From an uncultured Methylococcales bacterium (GTDB lineage Bacteria > Pseudomonadota > Gammaproteobacteria > Methylococcales > Methylomonadaceae): a DNA stretch of 64,000 bases. The notes below the pieces were generated by a model. It saw only the letters and a program-made list of their open reading frames with translations, was not told where the DNA came from and did not search any database. Location of the stretch: positions 1 through 64,000 of the forward strand of contig CAIUVX010000079.1 of the NCBI GenBank assembly GCA_903902705.1. The letters run 5' to 3'. The translations under genes and the position numbers were made by a program. This document shows, in pieces, positions 47,901-57,055 of the stretch. Numbering within the stretch: position 1 is the stretch's first letter; the number at the start of each line of letters is the position of its first letter.

Positions 47901-49045
47901 TGGCTGAAATTTCTGAGATTGAACGCGACCGAAAATTAAAAGCTAAAGCCAGTTATGTCGGTGCGGCGATTAATGTCTCGCAAACTTTGCTTAAAATTGG
48001 CTTCGGGATGTTATGGCAATCATCGGCATTAATTGCTGACGGTATCCATTCCTTATCAGATTTACTGAGCGATTTTTTGGTGATTGTTGCAGTACGCATG
48101 GGCAGTCGAGAAGCCGATCACGAGCATCCTTATGGGCATCGACGTTTTGAAACCATCGCCACCATTATTTTAGGACTCAGTTTAATTATTATCGGCGGCG
48201 GTATTGCGTGGTCAGTGATGAAACGCATGGAACAACCTGAACATCTATCGACCCCCGATGTGATGAGTTTAGGCATCGTGGCTATTTCGATTTTGGTCAA
48301 TGAATGGCTATATCATTACACTAAGCGGATTGCTAAAACCACCCGTTCTAAATTACTGTTAGCCAATGCGTGGCATCAACGCAGTGATGCGATTTCTTCG
48401 GTGGTGGTGTTATTCGGTATCGGTGCCGTGCTGTTAGGTTATCCACTTGCCGATGCAATTGCCGCGATTGTCGTTGCCTTAATGGTGGTTAAAATTGGTT
48501 TAAGCCAACTAATTGCCAGTATTAAAGAGTTGGTCGATACCTCATTACCTCCGCACTTACTCGCTGAAATTCGTGCCGCTATTTTGGCGATTGAAGGCGT
48601 TGAAGGTATTCATTTATTGCGCTCACGACAAATGGGTGAAGATGCGTTACTCGATGCTCATGTCATTGTTGACCCACGCATTACCGTTTCTGAGGGGCAT
48701 AATATTAGTGAAGCGGTACGCGATGAATTAGTCAGTCGCTTTGATGATGTCATGGATGTACTGGTTCATATCGATGCTGAAAATGATGAAGGCAAATTTG
48801 AGAAAACTACCCCGCTTTATCGCCGTGACGTAAAAGTATTACTGGATAACTATTTTGCGGCGGTTAAATCTGACATTATCGATTTTAAAATTCATTACTT
48901 AGACGGACAAATCGAAGTCGAAGTGATTTTACCGTTTTTCATGAGTGAACAAGCTGAACAACTCACCCAGCTAAAAGCACAATGTGAACAAATGAAATTA
49001 GACGTTGAAAAAATAGCCAAGGTATTGATATTTTTTAAGATTTAA
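47900..49045 (+). CDS. Cation diffusion facilitator (CDF) transporter
   Basis: ALIADGIHSLSDLLSDFLVI; HPYGHRRFET; AWHQRSDAISSV. Confidence 0.93.
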   Translation: MAEISEIERDRKLKAKASYVGAAINVSQTLLKIGFGMLWQSSALIADGIHSLSDLLSDFLVIVAVRMGSREADHEHPYGHRRFETIATIILGLSLIIIGGGIAWSVMKRMEQPEHLSTPDVMSLGIVAISILVNEWLYHYTKRIAKTTRSKLLLANAWHQRSDAISSVVVLFGIGAVLLGYPLADAIAAIVVALMVVKIGLSQLIASIKELVDTSLPPHLLAEIRAAILAIEGVEGIHLLRSRQMGEDALLDAHVIVDPRITVSEGHNISEAVRDELVSRFDDVMDVLVHIDAENDEGKFEKTTPLYRRDVKVLLDNYFAAVKSDIIDFKIHYLDGQIEVEVILPFFMSEQAEQLTQLKAQCEQMKLDVEKIAKVLIFFKI

Positions 49046-49110
49046 CAACCATACCCGTTTTTGTGCTTGTAACCCCATGCGCACTGAGCCTGCCGAATAG
49101 TGCTGTCTTA

Positions 49111-49201
49111 CAGTGTCGTAGGATGTGCCAACGATAAGAGGCGCATCATTCGTATCAACTCGAACGATGCGCTTCGTACCTCAGCACATCCTATCGCACT
49201 G
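49111..49201. repeat. 91-bp palindromic element (CAGTGTCGTAGGATGTGC ... GCACATCCTATCGCACTG)
   Basis: 18-bp imperfect TIRs plus nested GCGCATCATTCG/CGAACGATGCGC. Confidence 0.8.
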
Positions 49202-49234
49202 TTTATAGTTAAATAATTGGTGTTGTGTATTACA

Positions 49235-49307
49235 TAGGCTGGGATGATGCAAGGAATCCCAGTATAATCTCGACAACATACTGGGACTCGCAATTTATCT
49301 CAGCCTA
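49235..49307. repeat. 73-bp palindromic element (TAGGCTGGGAT ... ATCTCAGCCTA; nested CCCAGTAT/ATACTGGG)
   Basis: Inverted repeats visible directly. Confidence 0.75.
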
Positions 49308-49330
49308 CACGCTAAATTTTTGAGAGACCT

Positions 49331-50398
49331 ATGTCATTTGATTTATTAATCGATAGCTTGAGTAAACGCATTTCTTTTCATGTGATGAGAACAATATTAC
49401 ATCATCATAATATTAAAGTCGGTAGAAATTGGGATGGCACTATTGAAAAGTTTAAGTATATTCTTGATGAAGGTAGTGAAGAAAAAAAGGATAAATTAAT
49501 TGCAATATTAAACTCTGTTTATTTAGAACATCTAATCACAGGAGACAGGTCTGTTCATTTTTTTAAAGAAGATAAACAGACCATCATAAATATAATGGAG
49601 TATTTTAATAATTATAAAATTACTGAGTCATTATTTAAAAGCAATTACCCCTATTTATTAGATGATGTTGCATTAAATGATACTGAAAATAATACTTTTT
49701 TAGTCGATGTAATTAACTGTGAAGAAAAACAAGTATTAATTTTTTGCTCTAAGCGATTTATCAGAGAACGATTTGATATTCCACCAAGAGGCGATTTATC
49801 GGAATATTCTGAAATTATAGGTATCAAAAGACATAATAAACAATCCTTTGATATTATAGTTTTGCATCCATTGACGGAAACCATTGAAATTAGAGTTGAT
49901 GTTGGCAGTAAAGTGCCAGCTGATGATAGAAAAACATCCTTTATTAATATTAAACGTGCATTTCAAGAATTAGTGACTGGTTTTACAGGAACTCAATTTA
50001 TTCTTAATAATGTGGTTAATTTATTTCCTGTCATTAATAAGCTTTATTTGTCTGAAGGAGAAGGTCGTGTTTGTGAGTTAGCTTTTACAACTGATGGAAC
50101 AAGCTCTAATAAACATGAAAAAATGCGGCAGCGACATGAGTGTTTAAGAAGCGAGGCTTACCATAAGGGTGGGTTTGATGCTGTTGAAGGTCGGATTACA
50201 GCTTATAGAATTGCGGTAACTTGGGAGCATGGTACAGGAACATCGTTAGTCACAAAACCTGAGCTTTTTTTAGCGGGTTCTGCAACCATGTTAAGTCAGG
50301 AAGAACCAATTTTGACAGAGGCAATTATTACAGATTGTGCGGGTAAGGAAGATTATAATTTTGTGATTAGTAAATTGAATAGTTTCTTAGAGCAATGA
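49331..50398 (+). CDS. Unknown protein, first gene of three-gene accessory operon
   Basis: 355-aa ORF, ATGA overlap with next ORF; AT-rich; no family recognised. Confidence 0.7.
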   Translation: MSFDLLIDSLSKRISFHVMRTILHHHNIKVGRNWDGTIEKFKYILDEGSEEKKDKLIAILNSVYLEHLITGDRSVHFFKEDKQTIINIMEYFNNYKITESLFKSNYPYLLDDVALNDTENNTFLVDVINCEEKQVLIFCSKRFIRERFDIPPRGDLSEYSEIIGIKRHNKQSFDIIVLHPLTETIEIRVDVGSKVPADDRKTSFINIKRAFQELVTGFTGTQFILNNVVNLFPVINKLYLSEGEGRVCELAFTTDGTSSNKHEKMRQRHECLRSEAYHKGGFDAVEGRITAYRIAVTWEHGTGTSLVTKPELFLAGSATMLSQEEPILTEAIITDCAGKEDYNFVISKLNSFLEQ

Positions 50399-50817
50399 AC
50401 CAAAAACTTAAAAATCAAATCATTTCATATTTTGCCGAGGATTGGGGGGAATCATCACCTCAGTTCGAGGCGTGTACAAAGATATTTGATTATTTATTAT
50501 CTTATCCAGTAGATCAGTTGACGCACTTAACTTACAGCGTTTTAAAAAAAACAATTGGCGATAATTATTCAACTGCTGAGCTTTTGAAAGCAACTCAATA
50601 TTTATGTGGTGATAAAGTATCTCTTTTGTCTTTATATTTTGAAATTTCCGATGAAGATGATTACTATGTTGATATTAATTATGATGATATTAGATATGCT
50701 AGAAAAACTGGTAAATTAATTCATCCCCGTACAGGTGAAATTATTGAAGATTATGAAGCTAAAGTTTTTATTTATTTTAAACCAAGTTCTTTGATTAATG
50801 AGGTTCAAAATAGTTAA
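50395..50817 (+). CDS. Unknown acidic protein, second gene of accessory operon
   Basis: 140-aa ORF overlapping both neighbours by 1-4 nt. Confidence 0.7.
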   Translation: MNQKLKNQIISYFAEDWGESSPQFEACTKIFDYLLSYPVDQLTHLTYSVLKKTIGDNYSTAELLKATQYLCGDKVSLLSLYFEISDEDDYYVDINYDDIRYARKTGKLIHPRTGEIIEDYEAKVFIYFKPSSLINEVQNS

Positions 50818-51452
50818 TGCACAAAGATTTAAAAATAAGTTTGGAGACACTTAAAGATTTTCAAAATGATGTTGATGGAATAGGTAATTTCCCTGATCGT
50901 CTGCTTGCAAAGGATTATGAAGAATTCGTTTCTATTTTGTATGATGACATAAATAAAATCGTGATAGAGATGGAAAGGAATCTTGAGTTAAGAAAGAAAG
51001 ACGGGGAAGATCGATTAACGATTGAAATAAAAGGTAGTTTATGTCATTTTGGATACACGGCTGGGCATGATAATAAAATTGGCGGTCATTGTGATTTGAC
51101 GGTTGAAAAAAAGGAATGGCTATGGATAGGAGAGGCTAAGGTATTTGATAGTCGGGGTTATACATGGGTAAACGAAGGTTTTCAGCAATTGACAACACGA
51201 TATTCAACAGGTGGATATAACAATTGTCATGGGGCGATATTAATTTATATTCGTAAGCCTAATACCAAACAAATCATGGAAAATTGGAAAGCTCATTTAC
51301 TAGCAAATAATGGTGATGTAGAGAATCTTCAAGCTTTTGATTTCCTAGAAAAATCACTAATCTTTTGTTCAGAACATTCTCATCAAAGAACTGGTTTGCC
51401 ATTTAAAGTAAGGCATATTCCGTTTTGTCTTCATTTTGATCCAAAAAAATAA
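50817..51452 (+). CDS. Putative PD-(D/E)XK-superfamily nuclease, third gene of accessory operon
   Basis: GGHCDLTVEKKEWLWIGEAKVF (D-x(n)-ExK) followed by NEGFQQLTTRY. Confidence 0.6.
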   Translation: MHKDLKISLETLKDFQNDVDGIGNFPDRLLAKDYEEFVSILYDDINKIVIEMERNLELRKKDGEDRLTIEIKGSLCHFGYTAGHDNKIGGHCDLTVEKKEWLWIGEAKVFDSRGYTWVNEGFQQLTTRYSTGGYNNCHGAILIYIRKPNTKQIMENWKAHLLANNGDVENLQAFDFLEKSLIFCSEHSHQRTGLPFKVRHIPFCLHFDPKK

Positions 51453-51537
51453 CTTGTAATCGTGTAAATTGGATTGCCGCTTTTGGGCAAACCAACGTTG
51501 ACCTTGCAGATATAAAAACCGCCATATTGGGGAAATA

Positions 51538-51795
51538 ATGATAACTAAAAACGATTTAAAACAGGAAATTGAACAACTCGATGAGGGCTATTTAGAGTTA
51601 GTATTTAAGTTATTGCAGCAATTCCCACATCAACAAAAAATCAAGCCAATAATAGACCCATTAAGTTGTTCTCATCCTATTGATTATGATGTGGATGATA
51701 ATAACGAGCTAGTATTTACTGATATTGAAGATGCCGCTAGTTATGGAAAACAATTAAGACATTCTAGTTGGACAAGAAAAAATAACGATGCCTGA
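51538..51795 (+). CDS. Putative antitoxin of VapBC-type TA pair
   Basis: Small ORF overlapping the PIN-domain ORF by 8 nt; MITKNDLKQEIEQLDEGYLELVFKLLQQF. Confidence 0.7.
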   Translation: MITKNDLKQEIEQLDEGYLELVFKLLQQFPHQQKIKPIIDPLSCSHPIDYDVDDNNELVFTDIEDAASYGKQLRHSSWTRKNNDA

Positions 51796-52171
51796 GTATT
51801 TTCTTTGTGATACTTGCGTCATTATTGATTTTATGAACGGACGTAGCCAAGTATTAAACGATTTATTGCATCATGAAACAACGCTGTTTATTAATTCGAT
51901 TATTGAAATGGAATTATTGCAAGGCGCACATGATAAAAATGAATTGCGCATTATCGAGAAAAAACTACATTCATTTCGATTACTCGATATGCAACAAGCT
52001 ATTTTTGATTTAGCGACACAGTATCTACGCAATTACGGTTTATCTCATACCTTAGCGTTGCCCGATGCAATTATTGCTGCGACCGCTATTTATTATCAAA
52101 TGCCGTTATTTACTTATAATCGTAAAGATTTTAAGTTTTTACCTGATATTCAGTTAACAAATTTTCCCTAA
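51788..52171 (+). CDS. PIN-domain toxin (VapC-like)
   Basis: FLCDTCVIIDFMNG; NSIIEMELLQGA; LPDAIIAATAIYYQMPLFTYNRKDF. Confidence 0.9.
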   Translation: MPEYFLCDTCVIIDFMNGRSQVLNDLLHHETTLFINSIIEMELLQGAHDKNELRIIEKKLHSFRLLDMQQAIFDLATQYLRNYGLSHTLALPDAIIAATAIYYQMPLFTYNRKDFKFLPDIQLTNFP

Positions 52172-52266
52172 TTAATATGTATATGATATTTACTTATTCT
52201 CAAGCTCTGGCTTGGTAATGTTATATTCGAAAAACTAATATTTTTTAAACAAAACGAGGATTAATG

Positions 52267-53481
52267 ATGGCAGTTGGACAGTGTGATTTTCCTATTATGC
52301 CCAGTATTACAGGGATTACTTTAGGGACGGCGAATGCGGGAATTAAGCAAACCGTTAGAGATGATATTTTATTGCTTCATGCGGTTGAGGGTTCGAGTTG
52401 CGCGGGGGTGTTTACCCAAAATGCGTTTTGCGCCGCGCCTGTTCATGTTGCAAAAGCTAATCTAGCCCACGCGCCGCGCTGGTTTTTGATTAATTCGGGT
52501 AATGCCAATGCGGGAACGGGTGACAAAGGAATGCAGGCAGCATTAACTTCTTGTGCCGAATTAGCCAAGCTGACAGGCGATAAGGCAAATCAGGTGTTAC
52601 CGTTTTCTACGGGGGTGATTGGACAATTGTTACCTGTTGCAAAAATTACTGCCGCGTTACCTAGCGCGATTGCCCAGCTTAATAGCGATAATTGGGACAA
52701 AGCTGCTAAAGCGATTATGACCACCGACACTTTCCCAAAAGGTGTGTCTAAAAGTATTACGATTGCTGGCGAAATCATCACCATTAACGGTATATCGAAA
52801 GGCGCGGGCATGATTCAGCCTAATATGGCGACCATGTTGGGTTTTATTGCCACCGATGCCAAAATTCAACAGCCGCTATTGCAACAGTGTTTAGCTCTTG
52901 CCGTTGAACAGTCTTTTAATCGCATTACCGTTGACGGCGATACTTCCACCAATGATGCTTGTGTCATTATGGCAAGTGGTCAAAGTGCCGCGCCTGAAAT
53001 TACCACTGATTCGGGCTATTATCAGGTATTTGCCGATGCGTTAATGAGTGTTTGTAAGCGACTGGCAGAGTTGATTATCAGAGACGGCGAAGGCGCGACT
53101 AAGTTAATGCGCATCGTGGTAGAGGAAGCTTTATCCGATGAAGAAGCGGTGCGAGTTGCGAAAACCATTGCCCATTCGCCGCTGGTTAAAACCGCGTTTT
53201 TTGCCAGTGATCCCAATTGGGGACGGATTCTTGCCGCTGTTGGACGGGCTGGCGTGGAGTCTATGGTGTTGGAAGATGTCCAATTATATTTGGATGACGT
53301 GTGCATAGTCAGAAATGGCGGTTGTGCCGATGACTATACCGAAGCCGCTGGACAAGCGGTGATGGATCAGCAAGAAATTACCGTGACGGTTAAATTAGGA
53401 CGCGGAACAGCAATACAGGAAGTATTGACCTGCGATTTTTCTTACGATTATGTGAAAATCAATGCTGAATATCGGACGTAA
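52267..53481 (+). CDS. argJ: Bifunctional glutamate N-acetyltransferase/amino-acid acetyltransferase
   Basis: KGAGMIQPNMATMLGFIATDA cleavage motif; DGDTSTNDACVIMASG; DPNWGRILAAVGRAG. Confidence 0.95.
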   Translation: MAVGQCDFPIMPSITGITLGTANAGIKQTVRDDILLLHAVEGSSCAGVFTQNAFCAAPVHVAKANLAHAPRWFLINSGNANAGTGDKGMQAALTSCAELAKLTGDKANQVLPFSTGVIGQLLPVAKITAALPSAIAQLNSDNWDKAAKAIMTTDTFPKGVSKSITIAGEIITINGISKGAGMIQPNMATMLGFIATDAKIQQPLLQQCLALAVEQSFNRITVDGDTSTNDACVIMASGQSAAPEITTDSGYYQVFADALMSVCKRLAELIIRDGEGATKLMRIVVEEALSDEEAVRVAKTIAHSPLVKTAFFASDPNWGRILAAVGRAGVESMVLEDVQLYLDDVCIVRNGGCADDYTEAAGQAVMDQQEITVTVKLGRGTAIQEVLTCDFSYDYVKINAEYRT

Positions 53482-53487
53482 TTACCA

Positions 53488-53520
53488 AGACCTGCGAGGT
53501 TTTTAAAACCTCGCAGGTCT
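53488..53520. terminator. Strong palindrome AGACCTGCGAGGTTTTTAAAACCTCGCAGGTCT (terminator or REP-like)
   Basis: 13-bp perfect arms just after argJ stop. Confidence 0.7.
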
Positions 53521-53545
53521 GTCCTAAGCAGACGGCAACATAAAA

Positions 53546-54466
53546 ATGCAGATACGGGTAGCAGTTGGTGTTATTAAAAATCCACAGGGACAGGTATTAA
53601 TCGCCCTGCGTGATGATGCTCGTCATCAGGGTGGCTTGTGGGAATTTTCAGGCGGGAAAATCGAAAGTCATGAAACCACAGAACAAGCCTTAACACGCGA
53701 ACTCAAAGAAGAACTGGGCATAGAGGTGCTTAGCGCGACTCCGTTAATCACTATCAAGCATTCATACCCCGATAGAGTCGTGCAATTAAAGGTATTTTTG
53801 GTTGAGCAGTTTGCAGGTGAAGCACGCAGTGCAGAAGGACAACGCATTGAATGGGTTAATGTGCAGGACTTAAAGCACTACGATTTTCCTGCTGCTAATC
53901 TGCCCATTATCACCGCCACACAATTACCACCGCATTATGGCATTCTCGATGACAGCGAGCCGTCGCTATTAGCGGCTAATCTACAAACGTTATTGGCTAA
54001 CGGTTTGAAGCTGATACAAGCGCGTTTGAAAAACTTATCAGCCGAAGCTAGCCACGCGTTTATTCAACAAGCGTATCCCTTATGCCAACAACATGGTGCG
54101 TTACTGCTCATCAATTCAGCGGTTGAACAAGCTGAACATCTGGCAGACGGACTGCATTTAACCAGTCGTGATTTAATGGCAATGCAGCAACGCCCCGCTC
54201 ATAGCCAATGGTTAGCTGCTTCTTGTCATAACCGTGAACAACTCCAGCACGCTGAACAAATCGGGGTAGATTTTGTGGTACTCGCGCCAGTGTTAGCCAC
54301 CCAAACTCACCCCGACACCGTACCACTCGGATGGCAACAATTCGCTGAATTGGTAAGTCAATGTAATCTCCCCGTATACGCGCTAGGTGGTCAAACACTA
54401 GCTGATTTAAGTAGCGCACAACAAGCGGGTGGACAAGGCATAGCGGCTATTAGGGCTTTTTTGTAG
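53546..54466 (+). CDS. Nudix (MutT-like) hydrolase fused to thiamine-phosphate-synthase-like domain
   Basis: Nudix box GGKIESHETTEQALTRELKEELGIE; C-term ThiE/TenI-like DFVVLAPVLATQTHP...GWQQFAELV...VYALGGQT. Confidence 0.92.
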   Translation: MQIRVAVGVIKNPQGQVLIALRDDARHQGGLWEFSGGKIESHETTEQALTRELKEELGIEVLSATPLITIKHSYPDRVVQLKVFLVEQFAGEARSAEGQRIEWVNVQDLKHYDFPAANLPIITATQLPPHYGILDDSEPSLLAANLQTLLANGLKLIQARLKNLSAEASHAFIQQAYPLCQQHGALLLINSAVEQAEHLADGLHLTSRDLMAMQQRPAHSQWLAASCHNREQLQHAEQIGVDFVVLAPVLATQTHPDTVPLGWQQFAELVSQCNLPVYALGGQTLADLSSAQQAGGQGIAAIRAFL

Positions 54467-54722
54467 GTTCGTGAACCTGATTTAAGCTAGACGTTTTTGA
54501 CAAACCGCTGCATGGTCTTACCATAGAATGACTTTGTTTTGGCAATTTATTTCATTCTATGCGACTTATCATAGACAACTGAATCGTGTTGAGTTATTGT
54601 TTGAAATGAGAAGGCATAATGTGTGAGTGCTTACTCAGATTGGTTTTTTGGTCAGTGTTATAACCACGTTAACAGCCGTTATAACTGACCTGATGGCTTA
54701 TACATTTTAGGAGGAATTAACC

Positions 54723-55127
54723 ATGAATAAAAAGTTATTGACTGCCTGTGTGCTTAGCGGTGCATTACTATTTGTAGCGACTGCTAACGCTGAAGAAGAA
54801 AAAAGTTATTTGTCTGGTTTTAGTGATAGAGCCAGCCAAGGATTTGCCAATACAACGACTGGCTTCATTGAGTTACCCAAAAACGTTATTAACATCAGTA
54901 GTGAAAGCAATGTGTTTGTTGGTTCAACATGGGGCGTGTTACGCGGAACATTTGAAGCTGTGGGTAGAACAGTTGTCGGTGTTGCAGAATTAATTACCTC
55001 ACCTATTCCAACTGACCCTTATATTACGCCGCCCTATGTATGGAATCGTTTTAGCGAAGATACCCGTTATTTTGGTCAACACCTACCAGGCTACTGGACT
55101 ACTTATGGACCTGACGACGGCGAATAA
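54723..55127 (+). CDS. TIGR04073-like exosortase-system-associated secreted protein
   Basis: Signal peptide; FSDRASQGFANTTTGFIELPKNV...GVLRGTFEAVGRTVVGVAELITSPIPTDPY. Confidence 0.75.
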   Translation: MNKKLLTACVLSGALLFVATANAEEEKSYLSGFSDRASQGFANTTTGFIELPKNVINISSESNVFVGSTWGVLRGTFEAVGRTVVGVAELITSPIPTDPYITPPYVWNRFSEDTRYFGQHLPGYWTTYGPDDGE

Positions 55128-55235
55128 AACTCCCTGCTTAAGTGTTTAATGAAAGCTCACTTTTTTTGCTAAGCACTTAAAGCGTTATATTCATCCGCCA
55201 CTAAAAGGTGGGGATTTGACTGAGAGGATAAAATT

Positions 55236-55931
55236 ATGAAAACACACTATAACTACCTAGCCTTTGCTGTGTTAATCACCGCACTCAGTGCTTGCAGTGC
55301 GCCACCGCAAAAAGACATTCCCGCACTTACCGCTGGAATTGATGCGTCAGTTGCTGGTCATTACGGTCAGGCAATACTGCATGAAGATCAAGCCAATAAA
55401 TCACGCGCCGTCGCTAACAAAGTGTTGGATCATTGGACTAATGACCATTATTGGAATATTGACGAATATCAAAAAGGTATGGATGCTGCGTCTGCTTCTG
55501 CTGCACATCGTCTTGAATCTGAAAAAGAGTTATGCCAATGGCTAACCGAGGTTCATGGTCAAAATCATGCCCAAGACACAGCATTTTATCAAGCGGTTGC
55601 CTACTTCCATACAGGTAAAGATAAACCATTTAAAGTCAACAATGAAGACATAGCTGTTGCAGGTCATTGGCTACAACTCTATCCAAATGCAACTGCCGAT
55701 GTCACAGCTTCGGCGGACACCATTGGCAGCACTGGAAGCAATCAGAGCTTATCTGAGAGAAGAGCTTCTGCAATCAGTAACTTACTAATGTCTCATGGAG
55801 CAAGAGCAGAGCAGCTTCATGTAACCGCACTAGGTGAACAAGGACCTCCACACACACCTAGCCAACCACACCGTTCTGGTGCGGTGGGTGCTATTCATTT
55901 CAACTACGCGGATTGTCCGAATTTAAAATAA
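55236..55931 (+). CDS. Lipoprotein with OmpA-like C-terminal domain
   Basis: Lipobox LSACS; SLSERRASAISNLLMSHGARAEQLHVTALGEQGP. Confidence 0.78.
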   Translation: MKTHYNYLAFAVLITALSACSAPPQKDIPALTAGIDASVAGHYGQAILHEDQANKSRAVANKVLDHWTNDHYWNIDEYQKGMDAASASAAHRLESEKELCQWLTEVHGQNHAQDTAFYQAVAYFHTGKDKPFKVNNEDIAVAGHWLQLYPNATADVTASADTIGSTGSNQSLSERRASAISNLLMSHGARAEQLHVTALGEQGPPHTPSQPHRSGAVGAIHFNYADCPNLK

Positions 55932-55941
55932 GTTAAGCTAA

Positions 55942-55968
55942 GTAGGGTGTGTGCGATGCGCACCCTAC
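55942..55968. repeat. Intergenic palindrome GTAGGGTGTGTGCGATGCGCACCCTAC
   Basis: Inverted repeat visible directly. Confidence 0.7.
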
Positions 55969-56110
55969 ACAGTTTACTCAACATCAAACGTCACAAAATA
56001 AACCACCCTGCTTTCAATTGGTCACTGGAATCCATAATTAAAACGTGTTCGCCACTCAAATAACTCATAAACACTCCCCCTCCGCATTTTTAATTTTTAG
56101 GAATTTCGCA

Positions 56111-56938
56111 ATGTCCCCATTCAATAACACTACAGCAAGAAAAACATTGTTCTATCCAATAATATTTATCTGTTTATTTTTATTCAATAACACATTATTT
56201 GCAGACGATACTTGTACGGGCGACTGTATTAATGGACACGGGGAAATTACCTTAGGTAATGGCGATAAATATGAAGGTGAATTTAGAAACGGTAATCCAG
56301 ATGGACAAGGAATCTACAGATTAGCCAATGGTGATAAATATGAAGGTGATGTTAAAAATGGTAAGCCAGACGGAAAAGGAAAGCATAGATTAGCCAATGG
56401 CGATAAATATATTGGTGAATTTAAAAACGGTAAACGCGAAGGTAAAGGCACAATTACTTTAACTAATGGTGATGAATATATCGGTGAGTTTAAAGACGGT
56501 AAGCCAAACGGCAAAGGAACGTATAATTCAGCCAATGGCGATAAATATGTAGGTGAGTTTAAAGAGGGTAAACAAGACGGCAAAGGAACGTATAACACAG
56601 CCAATGGTGATGAATATAGTGGTGAGTTTAAAGATGGTAAATTCGAGGGGCAAGGCACATTCACTTATAAAAATGGTGATAAATATATCGGTGCATTTAA
56701 AAACTCTAAACGTGAAGGTCAAGGATTATTTACTTACAAGAATGGCGATAAATATGAGGGCGAATTTAAAAACGATCTGTCTGACGGAAAAGGTAGTTTT
56801 AGCTACGCCAATGGTGACAAATATGAAGGTGAATTTAAAAATGATAAAGCCGAAGGACAAGGTACATTTACTTACTCAAGTGGCAAAAAATATACAGGCG
56901 AATTTAAGGATGGTCAGCCTGTAAAAACGTCCAAATGA
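56111..56938 (+). CDS. Secreted MORN-repeat protein (ORF track start 56045)
   Basis: About ten repeats of (N)GDKYEGEFKNGKPDGKGTY, 23-aa period. Confidence 0.93.
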   Translation: MSPFNNTTARKTLFYPIIFICLFLFNNTLFADDTCTGDCINGHGEITLGNGDKYEGEFRNGNPDGQGIYRLANGDKYEGDVKNGKPDGKGKHRLANGDKYIGEFKNGKREGKGTITLTNGDEYIGEFKDGKPNGKGTYNSANGDKYVGEFKEGKQDGKGTYNTANGDEYSGEFKDGKFEGQGTFTYKNGDKYIGAFKNSKREGQGLFTYKNGDKYEGEFKNDLSDGKGSFSYANGDKYEGEFKNDKAEGQGTFTYSSGKKYTGEFKDGQPVKTSK

Positions 56939-56997
56939 TTTTCTAATATTCAGGAGTCCAATAGCTTCAGCTATTGGCAAAAGTCAGTATCTATAAA

Positions 56998-57028
56998 CAG
57001 ATAACATCCCTTTAAGGGATGTTATCTG
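56998..57028. terminator. Near-perfect palindrome CAGATAACATCCCTT-T-AAGGGATGTTATCTG between convergent genes
   Basis: 15-bp arms; lies between MORN (+) and bamD (-). Confidence 0.7.
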
Positions 57029-57055
57029 TAACCGCTTGATTTATCGTTAATCTAG

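Noticed and set aside
53546-54466. Nudix-ThiE fusion as a novel chimera
   Set aside because: This Nudix plus thiamine-phosphate-synthase-like architecture is a known gammaproteobacterial arrangement.
56314-56924. Alternative-frame ORFs (56314-56664 minus, 56553-56924 plus)
   Set aside because: Out-of-frame readings of the MORN repeat gene.
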